Assembly: GCA_045653225.1 (NCBI GenBank)
Contig: JAZOLP010000014.1
Coordinates: 1 to 9,077, forward strand
Length of the DNA stretch: 9,077 bases
Origin: UBA1737 sp045653225
GTDB lineage: Bacteria > Bacillota_I > Bacilli_A > ML615J-28 > CAG-313
Reading direction: 5' to 3'
Of this stretch, positions 1-5,279 are shown in pieces. The position numbers and the translations under genes were made by a program. Below the pieces are notes generated by a model that saw only the letters and a program-made list of their open reading frames with translations, did no database searches and was not told where the DNA came from. The first letter of the stretch is position 1, and every line of letters starts with the position of its first letter.

Positions 1-42
1 TAATTCTTTATTATTTTCTACTATTTGTTTAAAGTCAATCAT
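1..42 (-). CDS. 5' end of an unidentified gene (partial)
   Basis: Only the first 14 codons lie in the window, reading MIDFKQIVENNKEL from an ATG at 42-40; the gene runs off the left edge. A clear ribosome binding site, GAGGTG on the minus strand, ends about six bases before the ATG, and an extended -10 promoter sits a further 20 or so bases upstream, so a real gene start is likely. The peptide is too short to assign to a family. It is divergent from sspI, and the two share a promoter region of about 110 bp. Confidence 0.6.
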   Translation of the reverse strand, partial: MIDFKQIVENNKEL

Positions 43-70
43 AATACACCTCTAAAATTAATATTTAATT

Positions 71-79
71 AGTATATCA
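71..79 (-). promoter_or_regulatory. Extended -10 promoter for the leftward gene at the left edge
   Basis: The minus strand reads TGATATACT, a TG-N-TATACT extended -10 element. No convincing -35 hexamer is seen at the expected distance, which is tolerable for extended -10 promoters. Transcription would begin near 64 and give a leader of about 22 nt carrying the GAGGTG ribosome binding site. It overlaps the divergent sspI promoter region. Confidence 0.45.
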
Positions 80-84
80 TATTT

Positions 85-114
85 TGAAGTTTAATAAGAA
101 AAATAAGCATATTA
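85..114 (+). promoter_or_regulatory. SigG-like forespore promoter of sspI
   Basis: TGAAGT at 85-90 and CATATTA at 108-114 are separated by 17 bases. This resembles the forespore SigG consensus (TGAATA, 17-18 bases, CATACTA): four of six -35 bases and the CATnnTA core match. Known sspI genes in Bacillus are expressed in the forespore, which agrees. The predicted start near 121 leaves a leader of about 34 nt with AAGGAG at 143-148. Confidence 0.6.
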
Positions 115-154
115 TTATAATTTTAGTAAATACTATTATAAAAAGGAGATTTAT

Positions 155-364
155 ATGGAAATAAATATTAGAAAATCAATTATTGAAAACTTTAAAAAAG
201 CCACTAATGATGAATTACATCAAACTATTAACGAAGCTATTTCTTCAAATGAAGAAAAAACACTTCCAGGACTTGGAGTGTTTTTAGAACTAATTTGGAG
301 TAATTCATCTAATGAATTTAGAAAAGATATTGTTAATCAATTATATAGTGCATTAAAAAAATAA
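155..364 (+). CDS. sspI: Small acid-soluble spore protein SspI
   Basis: The 69-residue product matches the SspI family along its whole length, which is about 70 residues in Bacillus. It has the N-terminal basic start (MEINIRKSII) and the family signature EEKTLPGLGVFLELIW at residues 33-48, closely resembling EEKMLPGLGVLFEVIW of known SspI. SspI is a minor spore-core protein made in the forespore; it is not one of the alpha/beta DNA-binding SASPs, and its exact role is unclear. The ATG is supported by AAGGAG seven bases upstream and by a SigG-like promoter. The gene is monocistronic and convergent with the EIIB-like gene. Identification is confident and marks the organism as a spore former. 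Confidence 0.93.
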   Translation: MEINIRKSIIENFKKATNDELHQTINEAISSNEEKTLPGLGVFLELIWSNSSNEFRKDIVNQLYSALKK

Positions 365-389
365 GGAATAAGTATTACTTATTCCTTAT
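361..389. terminator. Shared convergent terminator between sspI and the EIIB-like gene
   Basis: A 12-bp stem pairs 361-372 (ATAAGGAATAAG) with 378-389 around a 5-nt loop. It overlaps the sspI stop codon and lies three bases past the stop of the leftward gene. In the leftward direction the stem is followed by a good T tract (the complement of the A run at 355-361), so it is strongest for the EIIB-like gene. Rightward, the tail is T-rich but interrupted. Confidence 0.75.
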
Positions 390-392
390 TTA

Positions 393-752
393 TTATTTGT
401 TTAAATTGTTTTCAACTAAAGATACAAATTCAGCAGAAGCACATTTAACAACATTGCCAACAACTAAAATCCCCATGTTAAGATCTTTTAGTTTGTCAAA
501 ATCTACTTTTTCTACATCTTTAACAGTAACATTTACTCTAGACATTTTAATTTCAACATTTTCAATATTTTCACTTCCACCAAAATAAACTTCATAATCA
601 AAGCCATTACTAGCTTTAAGTTTACGATTTCTAACTATTTCTTTTTTTGCTTTTTTTACTAGTACAACTACTAATAAAACAACAACTGGAATAAAGATAC
701 ATAATAATGGGAAAAGAATTGAAAAGATAACTGGTTGAATTTCTAAAAACAT
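393..752 (-). CDS. Membrane-anchored PTS EIIB-like domain protein lacking the phosphocysteine
   Basis: The 119-residue product has one hydrophobic membrane helix (about residues 8-32), a basic stretch (KKAKKEIVRNRKLK) and a C-terminal domain at about 52-118 that resembles the EIIB domain of glucose/sucrose-type PTS transporters: GGSENIENVE, then SRVNVTVKD, VDFDKLKDLNMGILVVGN and a final helix. In active EIIB proteins the phosphorylated cysteine stands in a CxTRLR motif; here the aligned residue is Lys69 (KMSRVN), so phosphotransfer is not expected. The arginine of the motif survives as Arg72. A sensory, scaffolding or binding role is possible but unproven. The start has GGAGGT at 758-763 on the minus strand and a SigA promoter of its own. 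The frame is intact, so I do not call it a pseudogene. Confidence 0.75.
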   Translation of the reverse strand: MFLEIQPVIFSILFPLLCIFIPVVVLLVVVLVKKAKKEIVRNRKLKASNGFDYEVYFGGSENIENVEIKMSRVNVTVKDVEKVDFDKLKDLNMGILVVGNVVKCASAEFVSLVENNLNK

Positions 753-779
753 ATGATACCTCCATTATTTTATACTAAT

Positions 780-808
780 AGTATACACTATTTTTAGTTT
801 TTTTTCAA
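780..808 (-). promoter_or_regulatory. SigA-type promoter of the EIIB-like gene
   Basis: On the minus strand TTGAAA (808-803) and TATACT (785-780) are separated by exactly 17 bases, close to the vegetative SigA consensus. The start would be near 773, giving a leader of about 20 nt that contains the GGAGGT ribosome binding site. An imperfect palindrome at 778-791 (ATAGTATACACTAT, six of seven pairs) overlaps the -10 and could be an operator, but it may be chance in such AT-rich DNA. Confidence 0.65.
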
Positions 809-827
809 ATATTACAACTTTAACCTA

Positions 828-855
828 GACACTTTTATTAAATATTCATATTATA
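828..855 (+). promoter_or_regulatory. Mother-cell (SigK-like) promoter of the coat gene
   Basis: CATATTATA at 847-855 is a full match to the SigK -10 consensus CATAnnnTA. GACA at 828-831 is a partial match to the SigK -35 (mACm), with a 15-base spacer, one short of the usual 16-17. SigE uses a similar -10 and cannot be excluded. Expression in the mother cell fits a coat protein. The leader would be about 16 nt. Confidence 0.5.
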
Positions 856-877
856 TAGTGTAAGTGAGGTGAAATAA

Positions 878-1282
878 ATGGCTTGTATTGAAATTGCTAA
901 TACAAATACAAATAACACAAATAATGGATCTATTGCTGAATTATTAAGAAGAATTGATAAAATGCAAAAAGATGCTATTGCAGCAAACGCCATTGGTACT
1001 TGTAATACATGTGTGATTGCTCCTGTATTTAATACCAAACCTATTGCTGTATATTTATGTAACGAAGCTTTAACTGTTCCTATTGGCAATACTACTGAAT
1101 TAGCTAATCGCTTTAGAGTTGAGGAAGTTAAAGGAGATATTGTAGTACTAAGATTATTACAACTTGCAGATACAGAATTAACTTGTACTACTTATACAGT
1201 TACTGTGAAAATTAATTGCTTTTGTTGTGTTCAATGTTTTGTCCCTATTACTTGTGTTATTAATTGTGCTTTAGCAGCATAA
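878..1282 (+). CDS. cotZ: CotZ/CotY-family cysteine-rich spore coat protein
   Basis: The 134-residue product has the C-terminal hallmark of the CotZ family: a T-x-T-V-x-[LI]-x-CFC-x-[IV]-QC motif, here TVTVKINCFCCVQC at 107-120, preceded by FRVEEVKGDIVVLRLL at 79-94, which matches the family's FRVExV...LRvL segment. There are 11 cysteines (3, 42, 45, 61, 103, 114, 116, 117, 120, 126, 130), as expected for a disulfide-cross-linked outer coat or crust protein. The N-terminus is low in complexity (Asn/Thr-rich, residues 8-17), and the N-terminal CVCE-like block of classical CotZ is not obvious, so this is a diverged member. GAGGTG at 866-871 fixes the start. It stands alone, not beside other coat genes. 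CotY and CotZ are paralogues, so the symbol is tentative. Confidence 0.85.
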   Translation: MACIEIANTNTNNTNNGSIAELLRRIDKMQKDAIAANAIGTCNTCVIAPVFNTKPIAVYLCNEALTVPIGNTTELANRFRVEEVKGDIVVLRLLQLADTELTCTTYTVTVKINCFCCVQCFVPITCVINCALAA

Positions 1283-1289
1283 TTATATG

Positions 1290-1324
1290 TTGAAGGGTTG
1301 TATATAACCTATATAACCCTTCAA
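1290..1324 (+). repeat. Long hairpin downstream of cotZ without a T tract
   Basis: TTGAAGGGTT at 1290-1299 pairs perfectly with AACCCTTCAA at 1315-1324, and the inner arms (TATA, 1301-1304 with 1310-1313) can extend the stem around a short loop. It begins eight bases after the cotZ stop. No T run follows, so it is not a standard terminator; it may protect the 3' end of the coat mRNA. Confidence 0.5.
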
Positions 1325-1346
1325 GCCATTTATACTTACTTAAAAT

Positions 1347-1368
1347 AAGCTCCTTTCGGAGCTTTTTT
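1347..1368. terminator. Bidirectional intrinsic terminator between cotZ and the ZIP gene
   Basis: AAGCTCC (1347-1353) pairs with GGAGCTT (1358-1364) around TTTC. Rightward the stem runs into six Ts (1363-1368); leftward it presents a GAAA tetraloop and is followed by ATTTTAAG. It therefore ends cotZ transcription and also the long leftward operon. The T run overlaps the stop codon of the ZIP transporter gene. Confidence 0.85.
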
Positions 1369-2125
1369 AATTAAACATTAAATCTAAAATCATCATAATT
1401 ACAAATCCCACAATGAAACCAATACTTGTAAGTCTTTTATGATATTCATGACCAAGTGATATTATTTCATCAATTACAACAAATATCATTATTGCTGCAG
1501 CAATACTTAAAACAATAGGTAATATAGATTTAATTAAAGTTACTAAAACAACTCCAATAACTGCACAAATAGGTTCTACAATTGCACTAGATGCACCTAT
1601 TATAAATGACTTTTTCTTACTAATTCCTATACTATGTAATGGTATTGATATAGCTGCACCTTCAGGTAAGTTTTGAAGTCCTATTCCAATAGAAAGCATA
1701 ATTGGAGCAAGTATTGAAGTATTATCAACCCCTAAAGCAACAGAGCCAAATGCAACACCTATCGCAAGGCCTTCAGGAATATTATGTATAATTACTGCTA
1801 AAACCATTAATTTAATATTATTTTGATTATGTGTATCATTGTTAGGATATAAACATTTTTCAACTATTAATATAATAGTTATTCCGATTATAAATCCACT
1901 TAGACAAATTAACCATCCCTGATAATTTAAACTATCACAAAAATTTATTGCTGGAAGTATTAAACTGAAAAAACTTGCAGCTACCATTACACCTCCACCA
2001 AAGCCTAAAAAAAGCGCAATTAATCTTTTATTTGTTTGTCTTATACTATAAACAGTAAAAGCTCCAATTGTCGTTAATAAAAACGTAAGCATTCCAAATA
2101 CTAAAGATAATAATATAAATTTCAT
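1367..2125 (-). CDS. ZIP-family metal transporter (ZupT/GufA-like)
   Basis: This 252-residue membrane protein with about eight helices carries both ZIP signature helices: HNIPEGLAIG starting at residue 114 and QNLPEGAAIS starting at residue 151, whose His and Glu residues form the metal-binding centre. Glu184 (VEP) and the late DEIISLGHE segment (about 219-227) also fit the family. A short polar loop with one His (YPNNDTHNQNN, from about 93) precedes the first signature. It would import zinc or another divalent cation across the cytoplasmic membrane. The ATG at 2125 is preferred because GAGGTG lies just upstream; a TTG at 2152 would add nine residues but has no such site. It is the last gene of the operon, 54 nt after the zinc-type phosphatase. 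Metal specificity cannot be read from the sequence. Confidence 0.9.
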   Translation of the reverse strand: MKFILLSLVFGMLTFLLTTIGAFTVYSIRQTNKRLIALFLGFGGGVMVAASFFSLILPAINFCDSLNYQGWLICLSGFIIGITIILIVEKCLYPNNDTHNQNNIKLMVLAVIIHNIPEGLAIGVAFGSVALGVDNTSILAPIMLSIGIGLQNLPEGAAISIPLHSIGISKKKSFIIGASSAIVEPICAVIGVVLVTLIKSILPIVLSIAAAIMIFVVIDEIISLGHEYHKRLTSIGFIVGFVIMMILDLMFN

Positions 2126-2144
2126 ATTTTCACCTCTTATTATT

Positions 2145-2177
2145 TTATTCAAAATAATAAAAAAAGACTTTGAATAA
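2145..2177 (-). repeat. Inverted repeat in the phosphatase-ZIP gap
   Basis: TTATTCAAA at 2145-2153 and TTTGAATAA at 2169-2177 form a perfect 9-bp inverted repeat around a 15-nt loop that is T-rich on the transcribed leftward strand. The Ts lie in the loop rather than after the stem, so it is not a typical terminator. It could be an RNA-processing or weak attenuation site that uncouples the ZIP gene from the phosphatase gene. AT richness makes chance possible. Confidence 0.35.
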
Positions 2178-2179
2178 GC

Positions 2180-3310
2180 CTAATCGCTTAACAAAGCCTT
2201 ACAAATTTTATAAATATCTGTATTATCGATAATTTGAGGTAAGAAATATTTATCGATATCTTTATTTGATGTGTGTATATAATAAGGAACATCAACTAAA
2301 GTATGACCATCATAAGTAATTAAATCCATACTATTAATATCATCTTTTGATTCTCCATTATAATTTAGCCCACCAGTCTCATGAGTAGATGTTACAATGA
2401 TTGTACAATCTTTATCATCTTTTAATCTTTCATATGTATCGTTAACAGATTTATCAAAATTTTCTAAATATTCCATCATATCAAAAATATTGACATTATG
2501 ACTCATTTTATCAATATGACCACATTCAATCACTAAAAAATAACCATCAGGGAAATTTAATTCCATAAAATCCACAGCTATCTTAGTTAAAACATCTAAT
2601 GAAGGAATAGTGTTTGGAGTAGTTTCATCCACAAGTTCATCAAACACTCCTAAAATCTTATTTTTAGTAATATCGATATCTCGGTAGTTGTTAAAATAAT
2701 GATAACCATTATCATTGAATGTAAAACGTGTACCAGTATATTTTTCTCGACCACTTCCTAAAAATAAATCTACACCACTAGATGATTGTTGATTAATAAT
2801 GTCTTCAATATTTTCTTCATTTTCAGTATGTGAAGAAAAAGCAGCAATAGTTTGTGAATATAGATAATCTGTTGTTACTAAACCAACTCCTAGACCTATT
2901 TCTTTGAAATACTCAGTTAAAGTTGATAATTTTTTATTATTTAATGTAGAAATTTCTTTATTATGTACTTTTTCTCCAGTTGCAATAGCTGTTGCAGTAG
3001 ATGCACTATCTGTTGATTTTAATACATTAAGTGATGCAGTAGACACAAAACCTTTTTTCTTAAATTTAGTAAATGAAAGTTCTTTTTCATAATACGCTTC
3101 AGTAACTTCAATGTGTTCTTCGCCCATACCATCACCTACAAACAAAATAACTTTGTTTGAAGTACCTTTTAAATAATCAAAATTATATCGTTTAGATAAA
3201 TTTAAACGATGTAATTTTATTCCTCCAACAGTAATACCAAATACAACTAAAACACTAATAATAATTGTTAAAAATGTTTTAAGTACCACTGATTTCAATA
3301 TTTTTTTCAT
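2180..3310 (-). CDS. Membrane-anchored alkaline phosphatase-family protein, altered active site
   Basis: The 376-residue product has an N-terminal anchor helix (about 12-30) without a clear cleavage site, so the catalytic domain should face outward. PhoA-family motifs follow in order: VGDGMG (Asp60), TDSASTATAIATG with the nucleophile Ser102, ECGHIDKMSH (Glu262, Asp267, His271), THETGGL (His310) and GHTLVDVP (His336). Two ligands differ from PhoA. The Asp of the usual TADHETGG motif is Thr309 (TSTHETGG), and the phosphate-binding arginine (PhoA Arg166) aligns without gaps to Glu165. PhoA-type enzymes hydrolyse phosphomonoesters using two zinc ions and a magnesium; whether this one is fully active is uncertain. 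It starts 4 nt after the HAD-DUF523 stop with a weak ribosome binding site, suggesting translational coupling. Confidence 0.85.
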   Translation of the reverse strand: MKKILKSVVLKTFLTIIISVLVVFGITVGGIKLHRLNLSKRYNFDYLKGTSNKVILFVGDGMGEEHIEVTEAYYEKELSFTKFKKKGFVSTASLNVLKSTDSASTATAIATGEKVHNKEISTLNNKKLSTLTEYFKEIGLGVGLVTTDYLYSQTIAAFSSHTENEENIEDIINQQSSSGVDLFLGSGREKYTGTRFTFNDNGYHYFNNYRDIDITKNKILGVFDELVDETTPNTIPSLDVLTKIAVDFMELNFPDGYFLVIECGHIDKMSHNVNIFDMMEYLENFDKSVNDTYERLKDDKDCTIIVTSTHETGGLNYNGESKDDINSMDLITYDGHTLVDVPYYIHTSNKDIDKYFLPQIIDNTDIYKICKALLSD

Positions 3311-3314
3311 AATT

Positions 3315-4556
3315 TCAACTCTTTTTCTTTATAATTTCTTGATAATTTTCTTCTGTATATAATTCTATATTATTTTGTTTAAATATATTGGCAGTTACAC
3401 CAAATCCATCAATTAAAGTATTAGTAAATGATCCATCATAAATTTTACCAACACCACATGATGGGCTTTTTGCTTTTAAAATAGCTTTTTTAACATTATT
3501 TTTTCTTGCAAGTTCAAGTGCAATATTTGCACCATCATAATATTGTTTTGTAACATCAATTCCTTCTTTATTAATAACTTTATCATTAATTATTTCAGCA
3601 GGAATTCTTGGTATAGGTAATCCACCAAACACTTCAGGACAAATTTTAATGATTGTAAAATCCTTTAAATCGTCAATAATGTTTTGGTTTAGATTATTAC
3701 CACCACTATATTTACAGTTATCTCCAAGTAAACAAGCACTTACGATAATTTTTTCATTTAATATTTTTTTATCGATTAAAGCGGCAACACCATCTTCTTC
3801 ATTAGATAGCGTAATATATTTAGCAACTTCTTTTAATTTAGGATTCGCATTAGAAACGCAGCAACCATTTTTACATGATTTAATCATCGCTAAATCATTT
3901 TCTTCATCGCCTACTGCATAGATATTATCTTCATCTACTTCTAATATTTGTGCAAGTCTTTTAATTGCAACACCTTTATCAATAGTTTTATTGTTTACTT
4001 CTAAGAAATCTAATCCACTAAATACAAAATTATATTTTTCTAATATTTCATTTGGAACTTTACTTTTAAATTCTAATAGTTTTTCATGTGTACCATTATA
4101 AACTACTTTACAAATATTAGGAATTTTCTTTAAATCTTCTTTAGTTCCATCAATTAATCTTAAACGAGGTTCACCATTTAATATTGTAACACATTCATCT
4201 AAGTGATCGGTATTAATATATTCTCTTTGATAAACAAGCATATTAACATCATGTTTAATTGCAAGATCAATTAATTCAACTGCATGTTCATGTGGCATAT
4301 TTTCTTCATATAACACTTTAGATCCATCAGTAGAAATAATCAAACCTCCATTATTACATATACAATATATTTTATCACTAATAATATCAAGTTGATTTAG
4401 TATTTTTGTAATTCTAAAAAATGGTCTACCTGTTGCGACAACAAAATAATGTCCTTCATTAATCATTTCATGAACCTTACTTACAGTATAATTAGACACA
4501 GTTTTATCGTTTCTAAGTAATGTTCCATCTAAATCTGTAGCAAGAATTTTTTTCAT
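3315..4556 (-). CDS. Fusion of Cof-type HAD phosphatase and DUF523 (TudS-like) domain
   Basis: One intact 413-codon frame holds two domains. Residues 1 to about 265 form a Cof-subfamily HAD hydrolase: DLDGTLL (Asp8, Asp10), Thr42 in VVATGRP, Lys194 and GDEENDLAM (Asp217, Asp221). Residues about 268-413 are a complete DUF523 domain: VSACLLGDNCKYSGG (Cys275, Cys281), CPEVFGGLPIPRIPAE (Cys306), IDVT, and SPSCG (Cys367) followed by YDGSFT. DUF523 includes the thiouracil desulfurase TudS, whose conserved cysteines hold an iron-sulfur cluster, so the three core cysteines here probably do too. Cof proteins usually dephosphorylate sugar phosphates or small phosphorylated cofactors. The linker is only a few residues with no Met at the junction. 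The start has GAGGAG eight bases upstream. Cytoplasmic; the combined substrate is unknown. Confidence 0.88.
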   Translation of the reverse strand: MKKILATDLDGTLLRNDKTVSNYTVSKVHEMINEGHYFVVATGRPFFRITKILNQLDIISDKIYCICNNGGLIISTDGSKVLYEENMPHEHAVELIDLAIKHDVNMLVYQREYINTDHLDECVTILNGEPRLRLIDGTKEDLKKIPNICKVVYNGTHEKLLEFKSKVPNEILEKYNFVFSGLDFLEVNNKTIDKGVAIKRLAQILEVDEDNIYAVGDEENDLAMIKSCKNGCCVSNANPKLKEVAKYITLSNEEDGVAALIDKKILNEKIIVSACLLGDNCKYSGGNNLNQNIIDDLKDFTIIKICPEVFGGLPIPRIPAEIINDKVINKEGIDVTKQYYDGANIALELARKNNVKKAILKAKSPSCGVGKIYDGSFTNTLIDGFGVTANIFKQNNIELYTEENYQEIIKKKS

Positions 4557-4576
4557 AAAATGACTCCTCTCTTATT

Positions 4577-4936
4577 TTAACCTTGTTTTAAAACAATAAA
4601 TAAAATAACATTTGTAATGATGATTATAAAATTTAATCCTAATAATATAAATCCAATAAATTTAATTTTTGTTTTTGATCTAATAATTGTAATAACACTA
4701 AATAAAGAACTAAGAAGTGTGGATATTACCGAAAATCCCGCAAAAATAATACCTACTAAAACAATTCCGATTGACCCTAGGCCCTCCCAACCTTCAGCTG
4801 TTGATTGAAGGTCAAAATGTTCTTTAATCATTATACCAAAATATATACAACAAATAATTGAACACAATGTAAAAATAGAAGCAATAATAAAAGCGACTAA
4901 ACCATTTTTTATTTTCATAATCTTAGTTTCTTCCAT
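4577..4936 (-). CDS. Small hypothetical membrane protein (second of a pair)
   Basis: I do not recognise a named family. The 119-residue product has about three hydrophobic segments (roughly 12-36, 54-85 and 92-116), with an acidic loop around 40-52 (EHFDLQSTAEGWEG) and a basic loop (RSKTKIK) before the last helix. The ATG at 4936 is chosen because AAAAGGAG lies 10 bases upstream; the ATG at 4945 is only one base from that site, and a TTG at 4984 would overlap the preceding gene by 32 nt. Another ATG at 4918 is possible. Its arrangement of helices and its ILFIVLK ending resemble the gene just upstream, so the two may be diverged tandem paralogues. It lies 20 nt before the HAD-DUF523 gene in the same operon. 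Confidence 0.7.
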   Translation of the reverse strand: MEETKIMKIKNGLVAFIIASIFTLCSIICCIYFGIMIKEHFDLQSTAEGWEGLGSIGIVLVGIIFAGFSVISTLLSSLFSVITIIRSKTKIKFIGFILLGLNFIIIITNVILFIVLKQG

Positions 4937-4952
4937 ATAATCCATACTCCTT

Positions 4953-5279
4953 TTAAATAAAATTAACAACGAATCGTAATACAATAAACAAAACTATATT
5001 TAAAACTATATTTATAATTGAAAGAAATTTAAATATTTTCATACCCTTTATTAAATTAATAATACTAATAACTATAGAGGCTAGAATATACAGAAAACTG
5101 TTAGCACCAATCCCAATTACAAACAGTATATTAATCAAAGTAAAAGCTATATCAATATCTGTTATATAACCATATTTGTAAAATAATACATTCAAAAATA
5201 CAATTATGATATGCGAAATACCGAATAAAGTCAAAGAATAATTTACAATACCTAAAATCATTCCTTTTCTTTTTTTCAT
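4953..5279 (-). CDS. Small hypothetical membrane protein (first of a pair)
   Basis: No family is recognised. The 108-residue product is almost wholly hydrophobic, with segments at about 8-33, 44-77 and 84-107 joined by a polar turn (YKYGYITDID) and a basic one (KGMKIFK). Its ATG overlaps the pncB stop as ATGA (5279-5276), with AAGGA inside the end of pncB nine to ten bases upstream, so translation is probably coupled to pncB. Shape, the MKxxxG start, the TLxxI segment and the LFIVLR ending resemble the following gene, suggesting an old tandem duplication. A role with PncB, for example in nicotinate uptake, is only a guess from position; the protein is short for a transporter. Confidence 0.75.
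   Translation of the reverse strand: MKKRKGMILGIVNYSLTLFGISHIIIVFLNVLFYKYGYITDIDIAFTLINILFVIGIGANSFLYILASIVISIINLIKGMKIFKFLSIINIVLNIVLFIVLRFVVNFI

Noticed and set aside
393..752. EIIB-like gene as a decayed remnant of a PTS permease
   Set aside because: It has an intact frame, its own membrane helix, a near-consensus promoter, a strong ribosome binding site and a terminator, so it looks like a maintained small gene rather than a fragment.
838..1089. Leftward 83-codon open frame opposite the coat gene
   Set aside because: It is antisense to a well-supported CotZ-family gene and has no ribosome binding site of its own; it is best explained as a shadow of the Cys/Ala/Thr-rich coding strand.
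2126..2152. Upstream TTG start for the ZIP transporter
   Set aside because: It would translate the GAGGTG ribosome binding site of the ATG at 2125 and has no site of its own.
2145..2177. Inverted repeat as an intrinsic terminator before the ZIP gene
   Set aside because: The T run lies in the loop and not after the stem, so it lacks terminator geometry; it is kept only as a repeat.
3311..3320. Mollicutes-type code with TGA read as tryptophan
   Set aside because: TGA ends the HAD-DUF523 gene and pncB exactly where the next gene begins, and tryptophans in conserved motifs use TGG.
3735..3780. Frameshift or assembly join between the HAD and DUF523 domains
   Set aside because: The frame reads straight through with normal family endings and beginnings on both sides, and there is no stop or second start at the junction, so a real fusion is the simpler reading.
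3649..3921. Rightward 90-codon open frame inside the HAD-DUF523 gene
   Set aside because: It is antisense to conserved motifs on the other strand (including the GDEEND segment of the HAD domain and the SACLLG and CPE segments of the DUF523 domain), and no family is recognisable in it.
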